Source of the DNA: Cyanobacteria bacterium OH_CDB_58
Lineage (GTDB): Bacteria > Cyanobacteriota > Vampirovibrionia > Gastranaerophilales > Gastranaerophilaceae
NCBI GenBank assembly: GCA_023435965.1
Contig: JAEZLC010000235.1
Location: forward strand, 1-6,042
Direction: 5' to 3'
Length of the DNA: 6,042 nt
In this document: piece after piece, positions 1 to 5,035 of the stretch
How the letters are laid out: each line of letters opens with the position of its first letter
How positions within the stretch are numbered: position 1 is the stretch's first letter
Notes under the pieces: model-generated
What the model was told of the DNA's origin: nothing
What the model saw: only the letters and a program-made list of their open reading frames with translations
Database searches by the model: none
Translations under genes and position numbers: made by a program

Positions 1-28
1 AAATGCTTAACTAAAAGGAAGATTAAAA

Positions 29-217
29 ATGACAGATAAACCAACAAAAATTCAAATAAAATTAGTAAGAAGCTTAATCAGCTCTACCGAAAAACAAATC
101 AGAGTAGTAAAAGGATTAGGACTTAACAAAACAAACCAAGTTGTTGAACACTACAGCAGCCCTACTATCATGGGTATGGTAAACAAAGTTTCACACCTTG
201 TTGAAATAGTAAAATAG
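29..217 (+). CDS. rpmD: 50S ribosomal protein L30
   Basis: Structural protein of the large ribosomal subunit, 62 residues, the usual length for bacterial L30 (about 58-62). Seen directly: the N-terminal strand IQIKLVRSLI (residues 8-17), the central GLGLNKTNQVVEH block (29-41) and the C-terminal helix motif IMGMVNKVSHLVEI (47-60), all in the family's order. The start is supported by AAGGA at 15-19, nine bases before the ATG. Its place just before rplO and secY is the standard spc-operon position. The preceding bases (1-14) offer stop codons in two frames (8-10 and 12-14), which could be the end of rpsE, the gene expected upstream, but too little remains to identify it. An 88-base gap separates it from rplO. 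Confidence 0.96.
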   Translation: MTDKPTKIQIKLVRSLISSTEKQIRVVKGLGLNKTNQVVEHYSSPTIMGMVNKVSHLVEIVK

Positions 218-271
218 TTTACAAAAGTAAGCCTGTTGGCGTCAGAAATGATAATGTCAAACAGGAAATTC

Positions 272-277
272 TATAAT
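272..277 (+). promoter_or_regulatory. possible internal -10 box before rplO
   Basis: A perfect TATAAT lies 28 bases before the rplO ATG in the 88-base rpmD-rplO gap, which would place a transcript start near 284. No convincing -35 hexamer lies 16-19 bases upstream, and in AT-rich DNA such a match can arise by chance. A weak 6-bp stem (CCTGTT 232-237 with AACAGG 260-265) precedes it but has no T-tract, so it is not called a terminator. Read-through from rpmD is expected anyway. Confidence 0.3.
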
Positions 278-305
278 AAATTAAATTAAGAAAGGTAACT
301 ATAAA

Positions 306-758
306 ATGTCAGAAAGAATAACTTTAGAGGATCTTAGACCCGCTGAAGGTGCAACCAAAAACACAAAGAGAGTTGGACGCGGAAGAGCTTCAGGACACGG
401 TAAAACAAGTTGTCGCGGTCATAACGGTGAAGGACAAAGATCCGGAAGATCAGCAAAAAGAGGTTTTGAAGGCGGACAAATGCCAGCTTACAGAAAAATG
501 CCTAAATTAAAAGGATTTAATAACTTCAATGCTATCAACTATGCAGAAATCAATGTATGTGACTTAGAAAAACTAAGCAAAACAGAAGTTGATTTAGAAG
601 TTTTAAAAGAAGCCGGTCTAGTTCACCCATCAACTGAAGAATTAAGAGTTCTAGGCAACGGTGAAATCAAAACAGCAGTTACTGTAAATGCTAGATACTT
701 TACAGCATCAGCTAAAGAAAAAATTGAAAAAGCAGGCGGAAAGGCTCAGTTAGTATAA
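306..758 (+). CDS. rplO: 50S ribosomal protein L15
   Basis: Large-subunit ribosomal protein that binds 23S rRNA late in subunit assembly. It is 150 residues, within the usual range of about 145-150. Visible: the N-terminal LEDLRPAEGA segment (7-16), the glycine- and arginine-rich rRNA-binding extension with VGRGRASGHGKTSCRGHNG (23-41), the diagnostic GFEGGQMPAYRKMPKLKGF block (53-71), and the C-terminal globular L15/L18e domain ending in the ASAKEKIEKAGG helix (134-145). AAAGG at 291-295 sits ten bases before the ATG. The stop codon TAA shares its last A with the secY start (TAATG), so secY translation is probably coupled to rplO. Confidence 0.98.
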   Translation: MSERITLEDLRPAEGATKNTKRVGRGRASGHGKTSCRGHNGEGQRSGRSAKRGFEGGQMPAYRKMPKLKGFNNFNAINYAEINVCDLEKLSKTEVDLEVLKEAGLVHPSTEELRVLGNGEIKTAVTVNARYFTASAKEKIEKAGGKAQLV

Positions 759-2101
759 TGCAGCAACCAAAGATAAAACCACCATCAATGGATGAATTGG
801 TATCTATGTTCAAGGTATCAGGGCTAAAAGAAAAACTTATCTTCACATTATTGATGATAGCAGTTTTTCGTTTGTGCACTCAGCTTCCATTGTTTGGGAT
901 AAATAATGAGGTATTCTCTCATATTGCAGCAGGTAACAATATCATTGGCTTTTTAGATATGTTCTCAGGTGGAGCACTTGGGAACGTATCTATAATTGCA
1001 CTAGGAATCGGACCTTACATCACAGCATCAATTATTATGCAACTTCTAACGGTTGTAATTCCACATTTAGAACAGCTTCAAAAAGAAGAAGGTGAAGCAG
1101 GAAGAAGAAAAATTTCTCAGTACACTAGAGTATTTACTGTTGTTATAGCAGCATTCCAGTCTATTGTATTCTTCTTGTTCCTTACACACTCAGCTTCTGC
1201 AGCAATTATGCCAGACGTAAACAAGAGTATGTTTATGGTTGGTTCAGTGCTGATTTTGACTGCCGGTTCTGTTTTTACAATGTGGCTTTCAGAATTGATG
1301 ACGGAAAAAGGTATCGGGAACGGTGCATCAATGCTTATTTTCTGTGGTATCATAAGTAAAATACCGGTTTATGCTAGTCAGACAGGAAAAATAGTATCAA
1401 ACGACCCAGGACTTCAACTTGGATTAGTGGTGTTGTTGGCTGTTTTCTTTGCGACTATGGTTCTTATCGTTATAATGCAAGAAGCATCTAGAAAAGTAAT
1501 AATCGTTAATCCAAAAAGACAAGTGGGCAATAAAGTCTACGGTGGAATGAATACATTTATTCCATTCAAACTTAACCCTGGTGGGGTTATGCCAATAATC
1601 TTTGCTGTAGCTATTCTTCTTTTCCCAACAACTGTTCTTAGCATTGTTGGTCAATCAGAAGTTTTACAAGGTCCGATTAAAGAATTAATGACTCAAACGT
1701 CATTATTCTTCAATCCATCAAGCTTGAGCTACAATATAGTATATTTCTTACTTATCGTAGGATTAACATTCTTCTATGCTTCAATTATGCCAAACATGCA
1801 GCCTAAAGAAATCGCTAATAATCTAAAGAAACACGGCTCTTCTATACCGGGTATTAAGCCAGGAACGCCAACTTCAGATGCATTAGACAAGATCTTAAGC
1901 AGAGTGACATTTATCGGTGCATTAGGATTGGGAACAATCGCGCTTATACCGTCATTAGCAAGCCACATCACTAATATAACAACTCTTCAAGGATTAGGTG
2001 CAACTTCTCTAATCATCATGGTTGGGGTTGCGTTAGATTTCATAAATCAAGTTAAAACACACTTATTAGCAAGAAATTATGAAAGCTTCTTGAAAGAATA
2101 A
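758..2101 (+). CDS. secY: protein translocase subunit SecY
   Basis: Central channel subunit of the SecYEG translocon in the inner membrane; it passes unfolded preproteins with SecA and inserts membrane proteins with the ribosome. It has 447 residues, a normal length. Ten hydrophobic segments can be placed at about 26-44, 77-100, 122-143, 157-178, 188-206, 218-240, 273-297, 323-343, 381-400 and 410-430, with the plug segment (GFLDMFSGG) near 64-72. Both family signatures are present: SIIALGIGPYITASIIMQLL (78-97) and WLSELMTEKGIGNGASMLI (176-194). The cytoplasmic C4 loop carries NPKRQVGNKVYGG. The C5 loop reads PGIKPG (364-369), with Lys367 where most SecY proteins have Arg (Arg357 in E. coli). 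The start overlaps the rplO stop by one base; the nearest SD-like GGAAAGG (738-744) is 13 bases away, so coupling is likely. A terminator follows. Confidence 0.98.
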   Translation: MQQPKIKPPSMDELVSMFKVSGLKEKLIFTLLMIAVFRLCTQLPLFGINNEVFSHIAAGNNIIGFLDMFSGGALGNVSIIALGIGPYITASIIMQLLTVVIPHLEQLQKEEGEAGRRKISQYTRVFTVVIAAFQSIVFFLFLTHSASAAIMPDVNKSMFMVGSVLILTAGSVFTMWLSELMTEKGIGNGASMLIFCGIISKIPVYASQTGKIVSNDPGLQLGLVVLLAVFFATMVLIVIMQEASRKVIIVNPKRQVGNKVYGGMNTFIPFKLNPGGVMPIIFAVAILLFPTTVLSIVGQSEVLQGPIKELMTQTSLFFNPSSLSYNIVYFLLIVGLTFFYASIMPNMQPKEIANNLKKHGSSIPGIKPGTPTSDALDKILSRVTFIGALGLGTIALIPSLASHITNITTLQGLGATSLIIMVGVALDFINQVKTHLLARNYESFLKE

Positions 2102-2127
2102 TTTAATCTAAAATTAAAAATAAATCC

Positions 2128-2167
2128 AAAAGGTAAATGATTTTTTTCATTTGCCTTTTTGTTTTTT
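2128..2167 (+). terminator. intrinsic terminator after secY
   Basis: A 13-bp stem (2128-2140 AAAAGGTAAATGA with 2147-2159 TCATTTGCCTTTT, one G-U pair) encloses a six-T loop and runs into a T-rich tail to 2167. It sits 26 bases past the secY stop and before the adk promoter, so it should end or reduce transcription of the ribosomal-protein operon. The stem is AT-rich with only a GG/CC core, so read-through is plausible. Confidence 0.8.
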
Positions 2168-2187
2168 AATGTACATATTAAAAAATA

Positions 2188-2196
2188 TGCTATAAT
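2188..2196 (+). promoter_or_regulatory. adk promoter, extended -10
   Basis: TGCTATAAT combines a perfect -10 hexamer (2191-2196) with the TGn extension, which makes a strong -35 box unnecessary; none is seen at the usual distance. The expected transcript start is near 2203, giving a leader of about 27 bases to the adk ATG at 2230. Its position just after the secY terminator supports an independent adk-map transcript. Confidence 0.7.
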
Positions 2197-2229
2197 ATTC
2201 GAGTCAAACGAGTGAATAGGGTTGTAAAA

Positions 2230-2886
2230 ATGAAAAAAGAATTAATTTTTATCGGACCACCAGCTAGTGGTAAAGGTACTCAAACTGCAAGATTATCTAA
2301 AGAACTAGAATTCCCGCATGTAGACACAGGTTCTTTGCTCAGAGCTGCTATCAAGAACGAAACAGAAGCAGGAAAAATTGCAAAAAGCTACATTGAAAAA
2401 GGTCAACTTGTACCAAAAGAACTTGTTGCAGAAATAATCAAAGACAGACTAAAACAAGATGATGCGAAAAACGGCTTTATCTTGGACGGATACCCAAGAA
2501 GCATAGAGCAAGCCGAAGCCTTAGATGAAATGCTAAAAGAAATTGACAAAGATACTGAGGCAAAAATAAAAGTTTTATACTTTGACATTCCTATTGATAA
2601 CTTAATTGAAAGAATTGTAAATAGACGCTCTTGTCCTAGTTGCGGATCTATTTTTAACGTAAAAACTATGCCTATAAAAAAAGAAGGCTTTTGCGACAAC
2701 TGTGAAACAGGACTGGTAACAAGAGCTGATGACACAGAAGAAATTGCAAAAGCAAGATTTAATACATATTTTTCAGAAACAGCTCCGCTTGTTGAGTTCT
2801 ATGAAAAAAGAGGAGAACTTGTTAGAATAGAAGCAACAGGTTCAATCGAAGAAGTCTATAGCAAATTGAAAGAAGCAATCGGATAA
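2230..2886 (+). CDS. adk: adenylate kinase, zinc-binding LID type
   Basis: Catalyses ATP + AMP to 2 ADP in the cytoplasm, setting adenylate balance. It has 218 residues, the standard long form. Visible: P-loop GPPASGKGT (9-17), AMP-site DTGSLLR (32-38), DGYPR (86-90), NRR at the LID entrance (131-133), LID cysteines C135-x2-C138 and C155-x2-C158 that should bind a structural zinc, and RADD (165-168) followed by the ARFNTY helix. The P-loop has Ala-Ser where the usual family sequence is Gly-Ala (GPPGAGKGT). A GTG six codons upstream (2212) is in frame, but the ATG at 2230 is preferred: AGGG at 2218-2221 lies eight bases before it, and the protein then starts MKKELIFIGPP as the family does. The TAA stop overlaps the map start by one base. 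Confidence 0.97.
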   Translation: MKKELIFIGPPASGKGTQTARLSKELEFPHVDTGSLLRAAIKNETEAGKIAKSYIEKGQLVPKELVAEIIKDRLKQDDAKNGFILDGYPRSIEQAEALDEMLKEIDKDTEAKIKVLYFDIPIDNLIERIVNRRSCPSCGSIFNVKTMPIKKEGFCDNCETGLVTRADDTEEIAKARFNTYFSETAPLVEFYEKRGELVRIEATGSIEEVYSKLKEAIG

Positions 2887-3635
2887 TGGCAATAATTAAA
2901 AAATCGCGCGAAGAAATCAAATTAATGAAAAAAGCAGGCTCAGTTGTAGCCTTGGTTCATCAAGAAATGAAAAACATCATAAAACCTGGGGTATCCACAA
3001 AGTACCTCGATGAAATAGCCTTTCAGATAATCAAGGACAACAAATGTGAGCCTACTTTTTTAGGCTATAATGGATTCCCTGGCAGTATCTGTGCTTCATT
3101 GAATGAAGAAGTAGTTCACGGCATCCCTTCTGACAAAGTAATTCTTAAAGAAGGCGATATAATAAGCGTTGATGTTGGTGCGACATTTAGAGGCCTTGTT
3201 GGAGACAGTGCATGGACTTATCCTGTTGGTGAAATCTCAAAAGATTGTGAAAAGCTACTAAAAGCAACGGAAGAATCTTTGTTTGCAGCCATTTCAAAAA
3301 TGAAAAACGGTGCATTCTTAGATGAAGTATCTGGTGCCGTAGAAGATGTTGCTCATTCCTATAACCTAGGAATAGTGAGACAATACGGCGGACACGGTGT
3401 TGGTCGTGATATGCACGAAGAACCGTTTGTTTTCAACTATAGAGTTGGAAACAAAACCGTCTTAAGATCAGGAATGACTATTGCTGTTGAACCAATGCTC
3501 AACTTGGGTGTTGATGACGTGTATGTACTAGAGGATGATTGGACTGTAGTAACAAAAGATCACTTACAATCAGCTCACTTCGAGCACTCTATACTGATAA
3601 CGGACAATGGTCCTGAAATATTAACTACTCTCTAG
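2886..3635 (+). CDS. map: methionine aminopeptidase, type I
   Basis: Removes the initiator methionine from nascent cytoplasmic proteins when the second residue is small. It has 249 residues, typical of the short bacterial type Ia enzyme without an N-terminal extension. The five metal ligands are all present at expected spacing: Asp96 (SVDVG), Asp107 (GDSAW), His170 (GGHGVGRDMHEEP), Glu202 (VEPML) and Glu233 (HFEHS). The substrate-site histidines His79 (VVHGIP) and His177 are also kept. The start is joined to adk through TAATG and has no strong SD of its own, indicating translational coupling. The adk-map pairing is a classic arrangement, but infA, which often follows, is absent here. No T-tract terminator is seen downstream, only a weak 6-bp stem over the stop (3633-3649). 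Confidence 0.98.
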   Translation: MAIIKKSREEIKLMKKAGSVVALVHQEMKNIIKPGVSTKYLDEIAFQIIKDNKCEPTFLGYNGFPGSICASLNEEVVHGIPSDKVILKEGDIISVDVGATFRGLVGDSAWTYPVGEISKDCEKLLKATEESLFAAISKMKNGAFLDEVSGAVEDVAHSYNLGIVRQYGGHGVGRDMHEEPFVFNYRVGNKTVLRSGMTIAVEPMLNLGVDDVYVLEDDWTVVTKDHLQSAHFEHSILITDNGPEILTTL

Positions 3636-3663
3636 TTATCAAATAGCTAAAGAACAATGTTTA

Positions 3664-3703
3664 ATAGACTAAGAAATTGGTTAAGAAAAATTTTTTAGTC
3701 TAT
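3664..3703. repeat. 15-bp inverted repeat over the BFN promoter
   Basis: The outer arms are perfect: ATAGACTAA (3664-3672) and TTAGTCTAT (3695-3703). Pairing continues inward (one G-T, then AAATT with AATTT) to give a 15-bp stem, 3664-3678 with 3689-3703, around a ten-base loop. The right arm runs into the -10 hexamer and the repeat covers the likely -35. It lacks a T-tract after the stem, so it is not a standard terminator. As DNA it could be an operator, its perfect arms centred about 31 bp (three helical turns) apart; as RNA it would be a hairpin on map read-through transcripts. The function is inferred. Confidence 0.6.
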
Positions 3704-3706
3704 AAT
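3677..3706 (+). promoter_or_regulatory. promoter of the BFN-domain gene
   Basis: A perfect -10 TATAAT lies at 3701-3706, with a partial -35 TTGGTT at 3677-3682, spacing 18. The predicted transcript start is near 3713, about 27 bases before the ATG at 3740. The promoter lies inside the longest open frame, which argues that the frame's 5' extension is not translated. The inverted repeat at 3664-3703 overlaps both boxes. Confidence 0.65.
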
Positions 3707-3739
3707 ATTACTGAATATAAGACAAAACAGGGTCAAGAA

Positions 3740-4249
3740 ATGATAGAAATGCGAGTAATGGGAATAGCTATAGACACAAGATCAGGATCTCCTATAGTAG
3801 TTCTCCACGATAAAGAAAACAGAAAAGCACTTCCAATATGGATTGGTTCAGCAGAAGCAAGTGCCATCATAAGAAAAATTGAAAATATCAATGTTACAAG
3901 ACCAATGACTCACGATCTACTTACGGATGTTATTGAAAAAACGGGGTTTGATGTCGACAGGATAGAAATAAATGACGTTGATAAAGAAACATACTTTGCA
4001 ACAATATTCCTTAAAGACGAAAATGGAAAAGTAGTAGAGATAGATGCAAGACCTTCAGATGCAATTGCTGTTTCAATAAGAGTAGATGCACCTATTTTTG
4101 TAACCGCTAACGTTCTTGCGGACGGTTCTATTTCTTGCGACAGCTCAAAGGATGAAGAAGAAGCTCAAGAATTTAGAGACTTTATTCAAAGTATTAAACC
4201 ATCAGACTTCGAGCGTCTTATGAAGGACGACACACAATCTGATCAATAA
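3740..4249 (+). CDS. bifunctional nuclease (BFN, DUF151) domain protein
   Basis: 169-residue cytoplasmic protein of the BFN/DUF151 family. Members include Thermotoga TM0160 and plant proteins described as nucleases; the role of bacterial members is not settled. Visible: the N-terminal MIEMRVMGIAID strand (1-12), SPIVVLHD (17-24), the family block ALPIWIGSAEASAI (30-43), and the most diagnostic stretch IDARPSDAIAVSIRVDAPIFV (101-121). An acidic C-terminal segment EEAQEFRDFIQSIKPSDF (140-157) resembles the tail of cyanobacterial family members. The ATG at 3740 is chosen over an in-frame TTG at 3677 because AGGG (3729-3732) lies seven bases before it, homologues begin at MIEM, and the promoter falls inside the upstream extension. 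It appears to be a single-gene unit after map; no clear terminator follows. Confidence 0.92.
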   Translation: MIEMRVMGIAIDTRSGSPIVVLHDKENRKALPIWIGSAEASAIIRKIENINVTRPMTHDLLTDVIEKTGFDVDRIEINDVDKETYFATIFLKDENGKVVEIDARPSDAIAVSIRVDAPIFVTANVLADGSISCDSSKDEEEAQEFRDFIQSIKPSDFERLMKDDTQSDQ

Positions 4250-4430
4250 AATAAATTGAACTTTGAAGTGGCCTGTGTATATCGAATTTAAAAAACGAAG
4301 AATTATAATTGCCACTGTAAAAAGTAGGCTTTGATTCTTTTTTTAACTTCAGAGAACTCAGACCAATATAGGATTCGGTTTTCAGTAAATAATCTAAGAA
4401 TTGCATAATAGTATTAATCCTGATTTAGTG

Positions 4431-4436
4431 TATAAT
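4431..4436 (+). promoter_or_regulatory. -10 box of the DUF1858 gene promoter
   Basis: A perfect TATAAT sits 52 bases before the ATG at 4489, giving an expected start near 4443 and a leader of about 46 bases. No good -35 is found at 16-18 spacing; TTGCAT at 4401-4406 is 24 bases away, too far for a normal promoter. The surrounding TTTAGTGTATAATAT closely matches TTTAGTCTATAATAT at the BFN promoter. The remaining gap (4250-4430) holds no convincing gene: only AT-rich sequence with a weak AGTGGC/GCCACT pair (4267-4272, 4311-4316). Confidence 0.5.
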
Positions 4437-4488
4437 ATATTTAACGAAATCGCAAGAAAAATCAATCAGAAATATGAAAGGTAAAATC

Positions 4489-4689
4489 ATGGCAAAAATT
4501 ACAAAAGAAATGAGCATCATAGAGATAGTACAAAACTACCCTGAATCACTTGAAGTATTTGCAAAATACGGTCTCGGCTGTATCGGATGTGCAGCTGCCA
4601 GATTTGAAAATTTAGAAGCAGGAGCTAAAGTACACGGTGTTGATCCTGATAAAATGGTAGAAGAAATCAACGCAATCATCGGTGAATAA
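4489..4689 (+). CDS. DUF1858 small CxxC redox-domain protein
   Basis: 66-residue protein consisting of one DUF1858 domain, the type also described as a hybrid-cluster-protein-associated redox disulfide domain and found at the N-terminus of ScdA/Ric iron-sulfur repair proteins. Visible: MSIIEIVQNYPESLEVFAKYG (8-28), the hallmark GCIGC with Cys31 and Cys34, then AAARFENLEAGAKVHGVD (35-52) and a closing helix. The ATG at 4489 is used because AAAGG (4477-4481) is seven bases upstream; an ATG five codons earlier (4474) would bury that SD and add MKGKI. The gene has its own -10 box and terminator, so it is probably monocistronic. A disulfide or metal/thiol role is likely from the motif, but the partner and reaction are not known. 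Confidence 0.93.
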   Translation: MAKITKEMSIIEIVQNYPESLEVFAKYGLGCIGCAAARFENLEAGAKVHGVDPDKMVEEINAIIGE

Positions 4690-4706
4690 ACAAATTTAAT
4701 AAATAC

Positions 4707-4737
4707 AAAAAGTCCGACTAAACAGCCGGACTTTTTT
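4707..4737. terminator. bidirectional intrinsic terminator
   Basis: A perfect 10-bp stem pairs AAAAAGTCCG (4707-4716) with CGGACTTTTT (4727-4736). Two extra pairs are possible inside the loop (CT with AG). On the plus strand it ends in a T-run 17 bases after the DUF1858 stop. On the minus strand the complementary A-run gives an equally good T-run, 13 bases after the stop of the minus-strand ORF at 4750-4902. It therefore suits two convergent genes. Confidence 0.9.
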
Positions 4738-4749
4738 ATTGTTAATATT

Positions 4750-4902
4750 TTATTTTGAAACTTGGATAGGAACAGTTGCAAACTTACTGTATGCGTACAT
4801 TTTGTTTTCAACACATTCAATCTTGGGCTCTTTCTTTGGTGCTACCGCACTTTCCTCAAGATTATTTTTAATAATAAACTTCAATAAATTCGAATTTAAC
4901 AT
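4750..4902 (-). CDS. small hypothetical protein, 50 residues
   Basis: Unrecognised short ORF on the minus strand, from ATG at 4902-4900 to TAA at 4752-4750. Support is contextual: an AGGGG Shine-Dalgarno (4912-4908) lies five bases before the ATG, the stop is followed at once by a symmetric intrinsic terminator, and the ORF otherwise fills the gap between DUF1858 and ricT. The peptide begins MLNSNLLKFIIKNNLEESAV, continues with a lysine- and glutamate-rich middle (APKKEPKIECVENK), and ends MYAYSKFATVPIQVSK. It has one cysteine (residue 30) and no membrane segment or signal peptide. It would be transcribed away from ricT, sharing the 133-base intergenic stretch 4903-5035, but no convincing minus-strand promoter is visible (only a TATAAA-like box near 4931-4936 read on the opposite strand). 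Function unknown; it could also be a chance ORF. Confidence 0.6.
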   Translation of the reverse strand: MLNSNLLKFIIKNNLEESAVAPKKEPKIECVENKMYAYSKFATVPIQVSK

Positions 4903-4907
4903 ACAAA

Positions 4908-4912
4908 CCCCT
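4908..4912 (-). promoter_or_regulatory. ribosome binding site of the small minus-strand ORF
   Basis: Read on the minus strand, TAGGGGTTTGT precedes the ATG at 4902, placing AGGGG five bases from the start. This G-rich run stands out in very AT-rich sequence and is the main reason for calling the ORF. A second AGGG lies slightly further upstream. Confidence 0.5.
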
Positions 4913-5008
4913 AGTTTTTCCCTACATTTATATAAAGATTAAAACAAGAAAATTATTGCCATGAAGTTCATAAAATTTACAATTGTTAAAAAAAAAGGGA
5001 AAGGTTTA

Positions 5009-5017
5009 TGCTACAAT
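5009..5017 (+). promoter_or_regulatory. possible extended -10 before ricT
   Basis: TGCTACAAT (TGn plus TACAAT at 5012-5017) resembles the adk box TGCTATAAT at 2188-2196; ATGCTAyAAT is common to both. The expected start near 5024 would leave a leader of only about 12 bases and would start inside the AAAGG SD (5023-5027). The site is therefore either a promoter for a very short leader or a chance match. No -35 is seen at normal spacing; TTGTTA at 4983-4988 is 23 bases away. Confidence 0.35.
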
Positions 5018-5035
5018 GTATTAAAGGTAAATTAT

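Noticed and set aside
1..14. Possible 3' end of rpsE (stop codons at 8-10 or 12-14)
   Set aside because: Expected from gene order, but at most three or four codons are visible, too few to identify the gene or its frame.
232..265. Stem CCTGTT/AACAGG between rpmD and rplO
   Set aside because: Six base pairs with a 22-base loop and no T-tract; not a convincing terminator or a known ribosomal-protein leader.
2212..2229. GTG start extending adk by six codons
   Set aside because: No SD at the right distance, would sit only about nine bases after the likely transcript start, and the family begins at the ATG at 2230, which has AGGG eight bases upstream.
3677..3739. TTG start extending the BFN protein by 21 codons
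   Set aside because: The TTG lies in the probable -35 box and the -10 box lies inside the extension; the added residues do not resemble the family N-terminus.
4318..4344. Possible terminator after the BFN gene (TAAAAAG/CTTTTTTTA)
   Set aside because: Stem is only six or seven bp, almost entirely A-T, with a 12-base loop; too weak to call.
4218..4406. 62-codon minus-strand ORF in the BFN-DUF1858 gap
   Set aside because: AGGA is 11 bases from the ATG, it overlaps the BFN 3' end, it resembles no family I know and it has no downstream terminator. Most likely chance, though not excluded.
4536..4820. 94-codon minus-strand ORF across DUF1858
   Set aside because: It runs through the bidirectional terminator and is the complement of the DUF1858 coding frame.
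4739..4942. 67-codon plus-strand ORF antisense to the small minus-strand gene
   Set aside because: Begins with TTG right after the terminator, has no SD and reads as a shadow of the minus-strand ORF.
4961..5035. Upstream ATG extending RicT by 25 residues
   Set aside because: No SD before it, and the lysine-rich extension is not part of the family; ATG at 5036 has AAAGG at good spacing.
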